Assembly (NCBI RefSeq): GCF_000708265.2 | Contig: NZ_JCKI01000002.1 | Location: forward strand, 62,001-126,000 | DNA from: Pedobacter sp. R20-19 | GTDB taxonomy: Bacteria > Bacteroidota > Bacteroidia > Sphingobacteriales > Sphingobacteriaceae | DNA length: 64,000 nt | Direction of reading: 5' to 3' | Shown: positions 33,456 to 43,209 of the stretch, piece after piece | Layout: every line of letters begins with the position of its first letter | How positions within the stretch are numbered: the stretch's first letter is position 1 | The notes under the pieces: generated by a model | Seen by the model: the letters and a program-made list of their open reading frames with translations, nothing else | The model's database searches: none | Told to the model about the DNA's origin: nothing | Translations under genes and position numbers: made by a program

Positions 33456-34868
33456 ATGAAAATAGAACAAATATACACGGGTTGTTTAGCGGAAGCGGCT
33501 TATTACATTGAAAGTAATGGCGAAGCTGCAATCATCGATCCGCTTAGGGAAGTGGGTACGTATTTAAAAAAGGTAGAAAAAGCTGATGCCACCATTAAGT
33601 ATATTTTTGAAACACATTTTCACGCGGATTTTGTCTCAGGTCATGTAGATCTGGCTGAAAAATCAGGAGCAACCATTATTTATGGCCCAACTGCTAAAAC
33701 GGAATTTAAATCTCATATTGCAAAAGACGGAGAACAATTTAAAATCGGTGCATTAACCATCACGGCCTTGCATACTCCTGGTCATACTTTAGAATCAACT
33801 ACTTATTTATTAACGGATGAAAATGGTAAAGATCACTGCATTTTTAGTGGCGATACCCTTTTTATCGGTGATGTAGGCCGTCCCGATTTAGCACAAAAAG
33901 GGAATCTAACAATGGAAGATTTAGCAGGAATGCTTTACGATTCGTTAAATGAAAAAATTAAGCCCTTGGCTGATGAGGTAATCGTTTACCCTGCTCATGG
34001 TGCAGGTTCGGCTTGTGGAAAAAGCATGAGTAAAGAAACTTTTGATTCATTAGGCCATCAAAAACAGGTTAATTATGCTTTAAGGGCAGAAAACAAAGAA
34101 CAATTTATTAAAGAGGTTACTGATGGTATAATGCCACCACCACAATATTTTGCAAAAAATGCCGCCATTAATAAAGGTGGAATTGAAAGTATTGAAGATG
34201 TTTATGAAAAGGGAATGAATGCATTAACGCCGCAGGCATTTGAAGATACAGCTAACCAAACAGGTGCAATTATGCTCGATACCCGCGATCCACAGCTATT
34301 TGCCAAAGGTTTTATTCCCAATTCCATTAACATTGGCTTAAACGGACAGTTTGCGCCTTGGGTTGGTGCATTAATTACGGATTTACAGCAGCCAATTTTA
34401 TTAATTACTGACGAAGGAAAAGAGCAGGAAAGTATCACTCGTTTAACTCGGGTGGGTTATGATAGTACCATTGGATATTTGGATGGGGGCTTTGAAAGGT
34501 GGACAGATACAGGAAAAGAAATTGATACCATCGAATCTATATCTGCTGAAGCTTTTGAAGAAGCATCCAATACTGGCGAGGTTATCGCACTTGATGTTCG
34601 TAAACCAGGCGAATATGAGTCAGAGCATTTAGATTTCACATTAAGTCGTCCGCTTGATTTTATAAACGACTGGATGGGAGAAATTGATCAGAAAGCAACC
34701 TATTATGTTCATTGCGCTGGTGGCTACCGCTCCATGATTGCAGCTTCAATTTTAAAATCCAGGGGTGTTGAAAATGTGATTGACATTGCCGGAGGATACG
34801 GCGCAATCAAAAATACAAGTTTAAATAGGACCGATTTTGCTTGTCCAAGTAAAGCGATTAAAGTTTAA
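33456..34868 (+). CDS. MBL-fold hydrolase with two rhodanese domains (persulfide dioxygenase-like)
   Basis: A 470-residue protein. The metallo-beta-lactamase domain (residues 1-240) has iron/zinc ligands in THFHADFVSGH, HTPGHT and SGDTLF, as in ETHE1/persulfide dioxygenases. Two rhodanese domains follow: the first (about 270-360) lacks the catalytic Cys (loop TDEGKEQE), the second (about 370-465) keeps it in HCAGGYRS. It probably oxidises or moves persulfide sulfur derived from low-molecular-weight thiols. The ypdA-type gene follows downstream, which fits bacillithiol persulfide chemistry. Confidence 0.88.
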   Translation: MKIEQIYTGCLAEAAYYIESNGEAAIIDPLREVGTYLKKVEKADATIKYIFETHFHADFVSGHVDLAEKSGATIIYGPTAKTEFKSHIAKDGEQFKIGALTITALHTPGHTLESTTYLLTDENGKDHCIFSGDTLFIGDVGRPDLAQKGNLTMEDLAGMLYDSLNEKIKPLADEVIVYPAHGAGSACGKSMSKETFDSLGHQKQVNYALRAENKEQFIKEVTDGIMPPPQYFAKNAAINKGGIESIEDVYEKGMNALTPQAFEDTANQTGAIMLDTRDPQLFAKGFIPNSINIGLNGQFAPWVGALITDLQQPILLITDEGKEQESITRLTRVGYDSTIGYLDGGFERWTDTGKEIDTIESISAEAFEEASNTGEVIALDVRKPGEYESEHLDFTLSRPLDFINDWMGEIDQKATYYVHCAGGYRSMIAASILKSRGVENVIDIAGGYGAIKNTSLNRTDFACPSKAIKV

Positions 34869-35086
34869 ATAGAGAATAGTAAGAAGTAAATAGAGAGAAT
34901 AGACAAATAAGAATAGAAAAAACGCATGAGGGAGTTAAACACATTTAATAGGAATACAACTGATATAAGCATCCTTCCCATTCCCTATTCCTAGGATGTT
35001 TACTTTCATGTATTAATTTAACTAATCTATCCTCTCTGTCCATTTCCCGTTCCCAAATTTCTATTATCTAATTTAATAAACAAAAA
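34869..35086. repeat. 218-bp gap with degenerate word repeats
   Basis: No gene visible. The left part is AGAATAG-type words (GAATAGTAAGAAGTAAATAG), the right part is pyrimidine-rich complements (CCCTATTCC, TATCCTCTCTGTCC), so the two halves are partly complementary. Confidence 0.55.
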
Positions 35087-36052
35087 TTGACAAAATCCCA
35101 TCACTACGATATCGTCATCATTGGCGCTGGTCCAATTGGCATGGCATGTGCAATTGAGGCGCAACAAGCTGGTTTGAGTTACTTAATCATTGAGAAAGGT
35201 GCTTTGGTAAATAGTTTATTCAATTACCCTGTCTTTATGACTTTCTTTTCTACTTCACAAAAGTTAGAAATTGGGGGAGCGCCTTTTGTTACCATTAACC
35301 CGAAACCAAACCGCAATGAAGCCGTTGAGTATTATCGTAGGGTTGCTGAAAAGTTTGATTTAAATATTCATTTATTTGAAAGGGTAAATCAGGTTCATAA
35401 AACTGATAAAGGGATATTTGAGATTCAAACCGTTAAAGCAAATTATACAGCCAGCAATGTTATAGTGGCTACCGGTTTTTATGATGTTCCACTGTTAATG
35501 AATATCCCGGGTGAAGATTTACCGAAAGTAACGCACTATTATAAAGATCCACATTTGTATGCATTTCAAAATGTAGTGGTTGTTGGCGCTAATAATTCAG
35601 GTGTAGATGCTGCCTTAGAAACCTACCGGAAAGGTGCAAATGTAACCATGGTTGTCCGCAGTGGTGAACTTGGTCCGCATGTAAAATATTGGGTTCGTCC
35701 GGATATTCAGAACCGAATTAAAGAAGGGGAGGTAACTGCTCTTTTCAATTCTGAACTTGTTGAAATAAGACATGGTGAAGTGGATATTCAAACACCCGAA
35801 GGCATTAAGACCATACCGAATGATTTTGTGATTGCTATGACTGGATATCAACCTGATTTTTCCATGCTAAGAAAATTTGGAATTGATTTGCCTGAAACGC
35901 TTTGTCCTGTTTACAACGAAGAAACAATGGAAACCAATGTTAAAGGTTTGTATTTAGCAGGTGTAGTTTGTGGAGGATTAGACACGCACAAGCTGTTTAT
36001 TGAAAATTCCAGGGTACATGCAGAAATGATTGTTAAAAATATTATTAGCTAG
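35087..36052 (+). CDS. ypdA: YpdA-family bacillithiol disulfide reductase
   Basis: A 321-residue FAD/NADPH oxidoreductase. The N-terminal dinucleotide-binding motif is IIGAGPIGMACAIEA, the second is VVGANNSGVDAALETYR, and a C-terminal GLYLAGVVCGG closes the FAD site. It lacks the CxxC of thioredoxin reductase, as YpdA proteins do. YpdA reduces bacillithiol disulfide with NADPH. The presence of bshA at 18927 supports this. The start appears to be TTG at 35087; no ATG gives the complete FAD motif. Confidence 0.87.
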   Translation: MTKSHHYDIVIIGAGPIGMACAIEAQQAGLSYLIIEKGALVNSLFNYPVFMTFFSTSQKLEIGGAPFVTINPKPNRNEAVEYYRRVAEKFDLNIHLFERVNQVHKTDKGIFEIQTVKANYTASNVIVATGFYDVPLLMNIPGEDLPKVTHYYKDPHLYAFQNVVVVGANNSGVDAALETYRKGANVTMVVRSGELGPHVKYWVRPDIQNRIKEGEVTALFNSELVEIRHGEVDIQTPEGIKTIPNDFVIAMTGYQPDFSMLRKFGIDLPETLCPVYNEETMETNVKGLYLAGVVCGGLDTHKLFIENSRVHAEMIVKNIIS

Positions 36053-36114
36053 TTAGAATTACGAAGTTTAGTGGAATGAAGCGTTGTCAAACCTCACCAG
36101 TCTTATTATTCTAT

Positions 36115-37146
36115 TTAAACTGCTGAAGTCTTTTCTAGCTCAAGGCCTTCGATATTTTGTAAGTTAATCTTCAAAATACTTCCCACAAAACTATCTATTG
36201 CTACTTCTACACTTGGTAAATCTTTTGAAGTTAAGTAAGAACCTAATACATGATTTCCTGCATTTGGAATAGCAATTTTGCGTTTCAAATCTTCTGGTGT
36301 TCCTAAATCATCGAACATGCTAAGCATGGCATCTACGCGAACTACCGGATCTTGCTCTAAAGCATTTTTATAATAATATAAAAGTAGAACAGGCTGCTTC
36401 ACTTTTTTGAAAACTGATTTATTCATGGTGCTTTCCACAAATTCCTGCAATTGCACTAAAGATTCTATTCTGTAATTGGTATACCAGTACTTTTTAAATT
36501 CATCTGTTCTGCCTTGCACTTTACGTTCATCGCTGCCTAAAACCCGTCTGGCAATTTGTAAACCCCAGGGATCGTTCAACAGCCAGGCATTTTTATCGTT
36601 TATGGCCACATTTGGAGACATGAGAATTAAACCATTGATTTTAGGATAGGTGGCAGCTAGCTTTAAGGCCACTGTTCCTCCTGTAGACGTGCCAATTAAG
36701 ATCACTTTTTTGCCTAATTTCTGCCCGATGGCATAAGCCTGTTTACTGGTTTCCCAAAGCCTATCTGCAGTAAAATATTGCATAGGAGCAATAGTGTCTA
36801 TACCATGATCGGCTAATCGTGCTAAATATAAATTAGCTTTGAGCTTCTTCGCCAGGTTAAGATGAACCGGATTTCCTTCCATTTTTGAAGCAGAAAAACC
36901 ATGCAGGTAAATTAAAGCATATTCGGTTTGCTGCTGTGTAGAATCAGCCCATACAATCTCGGCCTCATTTCCTGGCTTAATATGATTTGAATGTTCCATC
37001 GCGTTAACATAATCCTCTAGATCCTGAATGTCAGGAACTTCTGGTAACATAGGATTAAACATGGGTTTTTTAGGTTTTGGACCTGATAAATACCCGGCAA
37101 TGAGCAATACCGAAAAACCGATTAATATTTTATAACGCTTTTTCAT
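36115..37146 (-). CDS. Membrane-anchored alpha/beta hydrolase
   Basis: A 343-residue protein with an N-terminal hydrophobic segment (ILIGFSVLLIAGYLSG) that acts as anchor or signal. The alpha/beta hydrolase fold shows the oxyanion region IYLHGFSASKMEG, nucleophile elbow GTSTGG (Ser of G-x-S-x-G), an Asp near RVDAM, and the catalytic His in NAGNHVLGS. It probably hydrolyses an ester, with unknown substrate. It is convergent with ypdA; no terminator is obvious in the gap. Confidence 0.82.
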   Translation of the reverse strand: MKKRYKILIGFSVLLIAGYLSGPKPKKPMFNPMLPEVPDIQDLEDYVNAMEHSNHIKPGNEAEIVWADSTQQQTEYALIYLHGFSASKMEGNPVHLNLAKKLKANLYLARLADHGIDTIAPMQYFTADRLWETSKQAYAIGQKLGKKVILIGTSTGGTVALKLAATYPKINGLILMSPNVAINDKNAWLLNDPWGLQIARRVLGSDERKVQGRTDEFKKYWYTNYRIESLVQLQEFVESTMNKSVFKKVKQPVLLLYYYKNALEQDPVVRVDAMLSMFDDLGTPEDLKRKIAIPNAGNHVLGSYLTSKDLPSVEVAIDSFVGSILKINLQNIEGLELEKTSAV

Positions 37147-37186
37147 TAATCCTAAAGTATTGGTTTAAACATTAACTTTTGACTGA

Positions 37187-37390
37187 TTAAAGTAAATTTT
37201 CGGTATTCAGTTTTAAGCTTTGATAAGAGGATTTTAACTGCAAAAACTTTTCATTTAAACCTGATAGCGTCAAATAACCCACAGCCCAAAGCATGAGGGA
37301 GAGGACTATAAGCAAAAGCAGGAGGGACGATAAGGAGCGCTTAATATCATTGCCTTCCAGTTCATCATTATGCTTGATAATACATTCCTT
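37187..37390 (-). CDS. Possible small single-TM protein lacking a standard start codon
   Basis: An open frame on the minus strand encodes a polar N-terminus (KHNDELEGNDIKRS), a hydrophobic helix (LLLLLIVLSLMLWAVGYL), then a Lys/Ser/Gln-rich tail ending with TAA at 37189-37187. It looks like a true membrane protein, about 65 residues, but upstream there is only a stop and no ATG, GTG or TTG before the helix. It may use ATT/ATA/CTG, or be a remnant. It lies between the hydrolase and polyprenyl synthetase genes. Confidence 0.35.
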   Translation of the reverse strand, partial: KECIIKHNDELEGNDIKRSLSSLLLLLIVLSLMLWAVGYLTLSGLNEKFLQLKSSYQSLKLNTENLL

Positions 37391-37408
37391 TTTTATGGGA
37401 AATTAGCT

Positions 37409-37416
37409 TAAGTTTG
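37409..37416 (+). promoter_or_regulatory. -7 box TAAGTTTG of the polyprenyl synthetase gene
   Basis: Matches TAnnTTTG; the ATG at 37438 follows 21 nt later. It rules out the TTG start at 37414, which lies inside the box. Confidence 0.6.
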
Positions 37417-37437
37417 CAATCAAAATTTTTCGACTTA

Positions 37438-38409
37438 ATGCCGGGAATCGAACAGATAAAAAAACCTATTGCAGCTGATATTAAAGCGTTTGAAAAAACG
37501 TTCAAAGAATCTATGCATAGCGACGCACCGTTGCTGGATAGGATTACCCACTATATTGTAAAGCAGAAGGGCAAACAAATGCGACCAATGTTCGTGTTTT
37601 TTGCTGCGAAGTTATGTGGTGGCATTACCGAATCTACCCACAGGGGTGCTGCCTTGGTGGAGTTATTACATACCGCAACGCTCGTGCACGATGATGTGGT
37701 GGATAATGCCTACGAACGACGTGGTTTTTTCTCTATCAATGCGCTTTGGAAAAATAAGATTGCCGTTTTGGTTGGTGATTTTTTATTGGCGAAAGGTTTG
37801 CTGCTTTCTGTAAACAATAACGAACACCGATTGTTACAAATTGTATCAGAAGCGGTTAAGCAGATGAGTGAAGGGGAATTGCTGCAAATAGAGAAAGTGC
37901 GTAGAATGGATATTTCGGAAGAATTGTATTTTGATGTTATCCGTCAGAAAACGGCTTCACTAATTGCTTCCTGTTGCGCTGCGGGTGCAGCTTCTGCTGG
38001 TGCTGATGATACCACAATTGAGAAGATGCGGTTATTTGGCGAGAAAGTAGGAATTGCATTTCAGATTAAGGATGATACTTTTGATTTTGGTACCGATGAT
38101 GTAGGAAAGCCTTTAGGAATTGATATCAAAGAGAAAAAAGTAACACTTCCGCTGATTTACGCTTTAAATCGTGCTGAAAAACCTGAACGTAAACGAATGA
38201 TCAACTTGGTGAAAAACCATCAGGATGATCCGGTTAAAATTCAACAGATTATAGATTTTGTAAATGGGCACCAAGGTGTTTATTACGCTAACGAAAAAAT
38301 GTTACAATACCAGGAGGAGGCTTTTGATATCCTACGTCAGTTTGATGCAGGAGAAGCCAGAACAGGATTAGAACAACTTGTACTTTATACTACAGAACGT
38401 AAAAAATAA
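37438..38409 (+). CDS. Polyprenyl diphosphate synthase
   Basis: It condenses isopentenyl units into the polyprenyl tail used for menaquinone. The 323-residue all-alpha enzyme has the two Asp-rich motifs, LVHDDVVDNA and QIKDDTFDF, and GKQMRP, SEGELLQ and GKPLGIDIKEKKVTLPLIYAL. Chain length cannot be told from sequence. It overlaps the next gene (terC-like) by one nucleotide (TAATG), so both are co-transcribed. Confidence 0.92.
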   Translation: MPGIEQIKKPIAADIKAFEKTFKESMHSDAPLLDRITHYIVKQKGKQMRPMFVFFAAKLCGGITESTHRGAALVELLHTATLVHDDVVDNAYERRGFFSINALWKNKIAVLVGDFLLAKGLLLSVNNNEHRLLQIVSEAVKQMSEGELLQIEKVRRMDISEELYFDVIRQKTASLIASCCAAGAASAGADDTTIEKMRLFGEKVGIAFQIKDDTFDFGTDDVGKPLGIDIKEKKVTLPLIYALNRAEKPERKRMINLVKNHQDDPVKIQQIIDFVNGHQGVYYANEKMLQYQEEAFDILRQFDAGEARTGLEQLVLYTTERKK

Positions 38410-39458
38410 TGAGTAACGAGCTACTTTTCAGTATTGGTTTTCTACTGTTTATTGTGATTATTTTGGCATTGGATTTAGGTCTGTTTAGCCGTAAAGATCA
38501 TGTAGTTAGTCTGAAACAGGCGGGAATCATGAGTGTGATCATGGTGGCGCTTGCCTTAGGATTTTATTTCATTCTTTTAACTGAAGGGCATCAATTACAT
38601 GGAATTAAGGATTTTGCGCATCTGAAGGAAATCGTTACCAAACATCAACATCATATTGAACTGCTTCCTAATAACTTTGAAGGAAGTTTAGCTATTTATA
38701 AAAAAAATCTCGGACTAGAATTTTTAACAGGCTATGTGATTGAATATGCACTTTCAGTAGACAATATTTTTGTGATTGTATTAATCTTTTCAGCTTTTGC
38801 CGTAGAGGAAAAATACTATCATCGTGTGTTGTTCTGGGGAATCTTAGGTGCGATTATCATGCGCTTTATCTTTATTTTTGTTGGTGCTGCGTTAATTGCA
38901 AAATTTGCCTGGATTCTCTATATTTTTGGTGCTTTCCTTGTTTTTACTGGTGTTAAAATGTTTTTCAGTAAAGATGAAGATGAAAAAATTGATCCTGAAG
39001 ACCATCCGGTAGTAAAATGGGCTTCGAAAATCTTCTCTATTCATCCGAAATATGAAGGGAAAAATTTCTTTGTAAAAATTAACCACAAAACATTAATTAC
39101 GCCACTTTTCCTGGTTCTTTTAATTGTTGAGTTCACGGATTTGCTTTTTGCCGTAGATTCCATTCCGGCAATTTTTGCAGTGACGAAGGATCCTTATATT
39201 GTATTTTTCTCTAATATTTTTGCCATCATGGGGCTGCGCTCTATGTTCTTTTTATTGGTGAACATTATCCATAAATTCCATTATTTAAAAACAGGTCTGG
39301 CGGTGTTACTTGCTTTTATCGGTGTAAAAATGTTGGGGCATGTTTACCTGGAAAAGTTAGGATTTACCACTCAGCACTCGTTAATTATTATTGTCAGTAT
39401 TCTGGTGATTAGTGTAGTGGCATCTTTGGTTTTTCCAAAGAAAGTACTTCATCAATAA
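38409..39458 (+). CDS. TerC/Alx-family membrane protein
   Basis: A 349-residue integral membrane protein with about eight to nine helices. The diagnostic TerC stretch YVIEYALSVDNIFVIVLIF is near residue 115, and a second acidic helix FTDLLFAVDSIPAIFAV is near residue 245. Family members handle manganese efflux or metal loading of exported enzymes. It starts inside the stop codon of the polyprenyl synthase gene. Confidence 0.9.
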   Translation: MSNELLFSIGFLLFIVIILALDLGLFSRKDHVVSLKQAGIMSVIMVALALGFYFILLTEGHQLHGIKDFAHLKEIVTKHQHHIELLPNNFEGSLAIYKKNLGLEFLTGYVIEYALSVDNIFVIVLIFSAFAVEEKYYHRVLFWGILGAIIMRFIFIFVGAALIAKFAWILYIFGAFLVFTGVKMFFSKDEDEKIDPEDHPVVKWASKIFSIHPKYEGKNFFVKINHKTLITPLFLVLLIVEFTDLLFAVDSIPAIFAVTKDPYIVFFSNIFAIMGLRSMFFLLVNIIHKFHYLKTGLAVLLAFIGVKMLGHVYLEKLGFTTQHSLIIIVSILVISVVASLVFPKKVLHQ

Positions 39459-39589
39459 CTTTAAAATATTTAGATCTTATATTTCTTACACGTAAGTTCA
39501 CTTAACAAACTGTTAAATTCAGCAAAATATACGTTACAGCATAGAAAATGAAGGTGAATTTTGTACTTTCAGAGGATAAATCATATCTA

Positions 39590-41038
39590 ATGAAATACCT
39601 TTTTACTTTAGCACTTATTAGCACTGCTTTATTCGCGAATGCTCAAGATCAATTTGGCAATGTCTTTTCAAAAATAAACGCAGATGTTTTACAAAATTCC
39701 AAAGCCTATCAAACACTAAAGTTCGAAACTGAAACCATCGGTCATCGCTTAACAGGATCCGCAAATGGCGAGAAGGCAGAACAGTATGCATATGATTTAT
39801 TGAAATCTTATGGTTGTGATGTTAAGTTTCAGCCTTTTGAAGTAGAAAGCTGGGCAAGGAAAAGCATTAGTGTAGAAATTGGTGCTAATCAAAGTAGTCT
39901 GGTCAAAATGAAAGCTGTAACGCTGGCGCACTCTCCGGTTAATGCAGATATTACTGGTGAAATTGTAGATGCAGGTAATGGTATGGAAGCAGATTTTCAG
40001 GAACAGCCTGGTAAGTTTAAAAGCAAGATTGCCTTAATCTATTTAGGTGTTTTGCCTGGTTCTCCTGCCGGAACAAAATCATTGCATAGATCAGAAAAAA
40101 CAGCTATAGCTATAAAATATGGTGCTATAGGTGTAATCATTATTAATACCGTAAAAGATGGTGTTTTGTTAACAGGTACGGCATCTGTAACTGGAAAACT
40201 GATTTCAATTCCTGCGGTTTGTATTGGTTTGGAAGATGGAATGGCATTGAAAGAAAAGCTGAAAACCCAAGCACAAACGGCTCATATTGCCATGACTAAT
40301 TTTTCTGGATTAATAAAAGCCAGAAATGTTATAGCCACCTTCAAAGGATTGGAATTACCTCAGGATAAAATTGTGGTAGGCGGACATTTAGATAGTTGGG
40401 ATTTAGCCACGGGTGCCATAGACAATGGTATTGGTTCTTTTGCCATTATGGATATGGCACGCACTTTTAAGCACCTTAAACTCAAAACAAAACGGACTGT
40501 AGAATTTGTGTTGTTTATGGGTGAGGAGCAAGGGTTATTGGGCTCAAAAGCATATATTGAACAGGCCACGAAAGATAAAACGCTCAACCAGGTTAAATTT
40601 ATGCTCAATTATGACATGACTAATGATCCCAAAGGCTTTTCGACATCCCGTGCGGAAATGAAAGATTTATTTACGGCCTGGGGTGATGATATTGTAAAAA
40701 TAGACACGGGCTTTAAAAACTTATTCAATGCAGGTGCTGGTTTACATAGCGATCATCAACCTTTTATGTTAGAAGGCATTCCAACCGGTGGTGGCTTTGG
40801 AGGTAAATTGCCCAACAATTCCGGTCCATTTTATCATTCTGATGGAGACTCTTTTAAACTTGTAGATGAACAAGAATTGAAAAATACCGTTCGCTACAGT
40901 GCTATGCTTACTTATGCTTTAGCGAATACACCGAAAATTCCTGTTGGTGTTCAAGGCGAGGAAGAGTTAAAAGCTTTCTTAGAATCTCAGCATCTAAAGG
41001 AACCACTTACTATTGCGGGTGAGTGGAGATGGAAATAG
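39590..41038 (+). CDS. M28 zinc aminopeptidase with PA domain, secreted
   Basis: A 482-residue protein with a signal peptide (MKYLFTLALISTALFANA). A PA (protease-associated) domain covers about 120-260; the M28 catalytic domain follows with VGGHLDSWDLATGAIDNG (His, Asp), FVLFMGEEQGLLGS (catalytic Glu-Glu), LNYDMTND (Asp) and GLHSDHQPF (His). The zinc-binding set is complete. It resembles eukaryotic carboxypeptidase Q-like enzymes. I chose ATG 39590, which opens the signal peptide; 39548 is an alternative. Confidence 0.88.
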   Translation: MKYLFTLALISTALFANAQDQFGNVFSKINADVLQNSKAYQTLKFETETIGHRLTGSANGEKAEQYAYDLLKSYGCDVKFQPFEVESWARKSISVEIGANQSSLVKMKAVTLAHSPVNADITGEIVDAGNGMEADFQEQPGKFKSKIALIYLGVLPGSPAGTKSLHRSEKTAIAIKYGAIGVIIINTVKDGVLLTGTASVTGKLISIPAVCIGLEDGMALKEKLKTQAQTAHIAMTNFSGLIKARNVIATFKGLELPQDKIVVGGHLDSWDLATGAIDNGIGSFAIMDMARTFKHLKLKTKRTVEFVLFMGEEQGLLGSKAYIEQATKDKTLNQVKFMLNYDMTNDPKGFSTSRAEMKDLFTAWGDDIVKIDTGFKNLFNAGAGLHSDHQPFMLEGIPTGGGFGGKLPNNSGPFYHSDGDSFKLVDEQELKNTVRYSAMLTYALANTPKIPVGVQGEEELKAFLESQHLKEPLTIAGEWRWK

Positions 41039-41626
41039 AACACCTATAGCCAATATAAAAAGGTTCAGATAATATTTTTGTTAAAAAAGATGAGCATCAT
41101 TAAGATAACTCAAACTTTTAACGTACAAATAATTCATTTAAAGAGGAAATAAGAATCCCGCTCCGCCACAAAAAGAATAAAAACCCAGAAAAAGCTAAGA
41201 CATACATAATGCTTTGGCAACGTTTGAAAAACAATGATTGCCTAATTGTTAAGACATAAATCTTAAATGTTATCCATGGGATAGCTGAAAAAATACGTTC
41301 CATTAGATTGAGGATAGATTATTAGTAATACCATCTAAAAGAAAAATTGTTTTGATGTAAGTCAATTATTTAAATAGGTAATTTGGTATAAGCTAATAAG
41401 GTCTGGTTTATAGTAACTTTCATTTGATTAATTTCCTTTTAATGCTCTGAAGTTAAATCACTTCTACGATTATGGGATAAATTGATGGGCAAAAGGATCT
41501 TCCTGGAATCAAAAGCTGAAATGACTTATCACTATTTTACATTCTGCAAACGCCTTGTCCCTTTTAATTATTTGGCTTTCACAAAGCGATGCCGTAACTT
41601 TGCATCACATTTAAAAACAAATAATT
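41039..41626. other. 588-bp intergenic region with the ahcY promoter
   Basis: No convincing gene. A minus-strand open frame of 61 codons (41118-41303) has odd composition and no clear signals, so I leave it uncalled. The right end holds the ahcY promoter. Confidence 0.6.
41571..41602 (+). promoter_or_regulatory. Promoter of ahcY
   Basis: TTTG at 41571-41574 and TAACTTTG at 41595-41602 with a 20-bp spacer, then a 24-nt leader to the ATG at 41627. Confidence 0.8.
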
Positions 41627-42943
41627 ATGTCATCAGTAGAGACAACATACATTCCTTATAAAGTTAAGGACATTTCACTGGCAGAATGGGGCCGTAAAGA
41701 AATCGAATTAGCCGAAGCAGAAATGCCAGGTTTAATGAGTTTACGTGAGGAATTTGGTCCTACACAACCATTAAAAGGTGCTCGTATTGCAGGTTGTCTG
41801 CATATGACCATCCAAACGGCTGTATTAATTGAAACCTTAGTGGCGCTAGGTGCTGAAGTAACCTGGTCATCATGTAATATATTTTCTACCCAGGATCATG
41901 CTGCTGCTGCAATTGCTGCTGCTGGTATTCAGGTTTATGCCTGGAAAGGTTTAAATGAAGAAGAATTCGACTGGTGTATTGAGCAGACTTTGCACTTCGG
42001 GGCAGAACAACAACCATTAAACATGATTCTGGATGATGGTGGCGACTTAACCAACATGGTATTTGATAAATATCCTGAGCTTATTGCAGGAATTAAAGGT
42101 TTATCAGAAGAAACTACAACTGGTGTTCACCGTTTATACGAAAGAATGAAAAACGGAACATTACACTTACCTGCAATCAACGTTAACGATTCTGTAACGA
42201 AGTCTAAATTCGATAATAAATACGGATGTCGTGAATCATTAGTAGATGCGATTCGTCGTGCAACGGATGTAATGATGGCTGGTAAAGTGGCTGTGGTTTG
42301 TGGTTATGGTGATGTGGGTAAAGGATCCGCAGAATCTTTAAGCTCACAAGGTGTACGTGTAATTGTAACCGAAATTGATCCAATTTGTGCCTTACAAGCT
42401 GCCATGGAAGGTTATGAAGTGAAAAAATTCGCTACGGCTGTTAAAGAAGCAGATATTATTGTTACTACAACAGGTAATCGTGATATCGTTCGTGGAGAAC
42501 ATTTCTTAACGATGAAAGATAAGGCAATTGTTTGTAACATCGGTCACTTTGATAATGAAATTGATGTAGCTTGGTTAAACGAAAAATATGGTTCAACTAA
42601 AGTGGAAATCAAACCTCAGGTAGATAAGTATACGATCGAAGGTAAAGATATCATTCTATTGGCTGAAGGTCGTTTAGTGAATTTAGGTTGTGCAACTGGT
42701 CACCCAAGTTTTGTGATGAGTAATTCATTCACCAACCAAACTTTAGCGCAATTGGAACTTTGGACAAATACAGATAAATATGAAAACAAGGTTTATGTTT
42801 TACCTAAGTATCTGGATGAAAAAGTTGCCCGTTTACACTTAGCTAAAATTGGTGTAGAATTAGATGTCTTAGATCAACACCAGGCTGATTACATTGGCGT
42901 TCCGGTAGAAGGGCCATTCAAATCAGACGAATATCGTTATTAA
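41627..42943 (+). CDS. ahcY: Adenosylhomocysteinase
   Basis: It splits S-adenosylhomocysteine into homocysteine and adenosine, clearing the by-product of methylation. The 438-residue enzyme has the NAD-binding motif [16 protein letters not shown], the substrate region HMTIQTA and [15 protein letters not shown], the [13 protein letters not shown] catalytic stretch and the C-terminal ...DEYRY signature. Full length. A strong terminator follows. Confidence 0.98.
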   Translation: MSSVETTYIPYKVKDISLAEWGRKEIELAEAEMPGLMSLREEFGPTQPLKGARIAGCLHMTIQTAVLIETLVALGAEVTWSSCNIFSTQDHAAAAIAAAGIQVYAWKGLNEEEFDWCIEQTLHFGAEQQPLNMILDDGGDLTNMVFDKYPELIAGIKGLSEETTTGVHRLYERMKNGTLHLPAINVNDSVTKSKFDNKYGCRESLVDAIRRATDVMMAGKVAVVCGYGDVGKGSAESLSSQGVRVIVTEIDPICALQAAMEGYEVKKFATAVKEADIIVTTTGNRDIVRGEHFLTMKDKAIVCNIGHFDNEIDVAWLNEKYGSTKVEIKPQVDKYTIEGKDIILLAEGRLVNLGCATGHPSFVMSNSFTNQTLAQLELWTNTDKYENKVYVLPKYLDEKVARLHLAKIGVELDVLDQHQADYIGVPVEGPFKSDEYRY

Positions 42944-42987
42944 AAAATAGTCATGAGTCTTTAGTTCGGAGTCATGAGTTGAAATAT

Positions 42988-43025
42988 AAAAGGGATGTGC
43001 AAAAATTGCATATCCCTTTTTTTTG
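42988..43025 (+). terminator. Terminator after ahcY
   Basis: A 15-bp stem (42988-43002 with 43006-43020, one wobble) with a 3-nt loop and a T-run. A short AGTCATGAGTC word repeat precedes it. Confidence 0.9.
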
Positions 43026-43209
43026 CATTTATTTTTTCAGTAATCCGATGTATATGTCGGTATGCAGATATTCATCCGATCATTAGCGGTGATTTTTTTT
43101 TTTTCAAATAAAATGAAAATTGTTGTCACATTTCGATTCTTCTTGTGTCTTATAATCGAAGTTGAACTGAACTTTCCATCACAAACAAACTAAAATCATC
43201 ATTTTATCT

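Noticed and set aside
41118..41303. Possible minus-strand gene of 61 codons
   Set aside because: Hydrophobic residues are scattered, there is no ribosome site or promoter, and the reading frame looks accidental.
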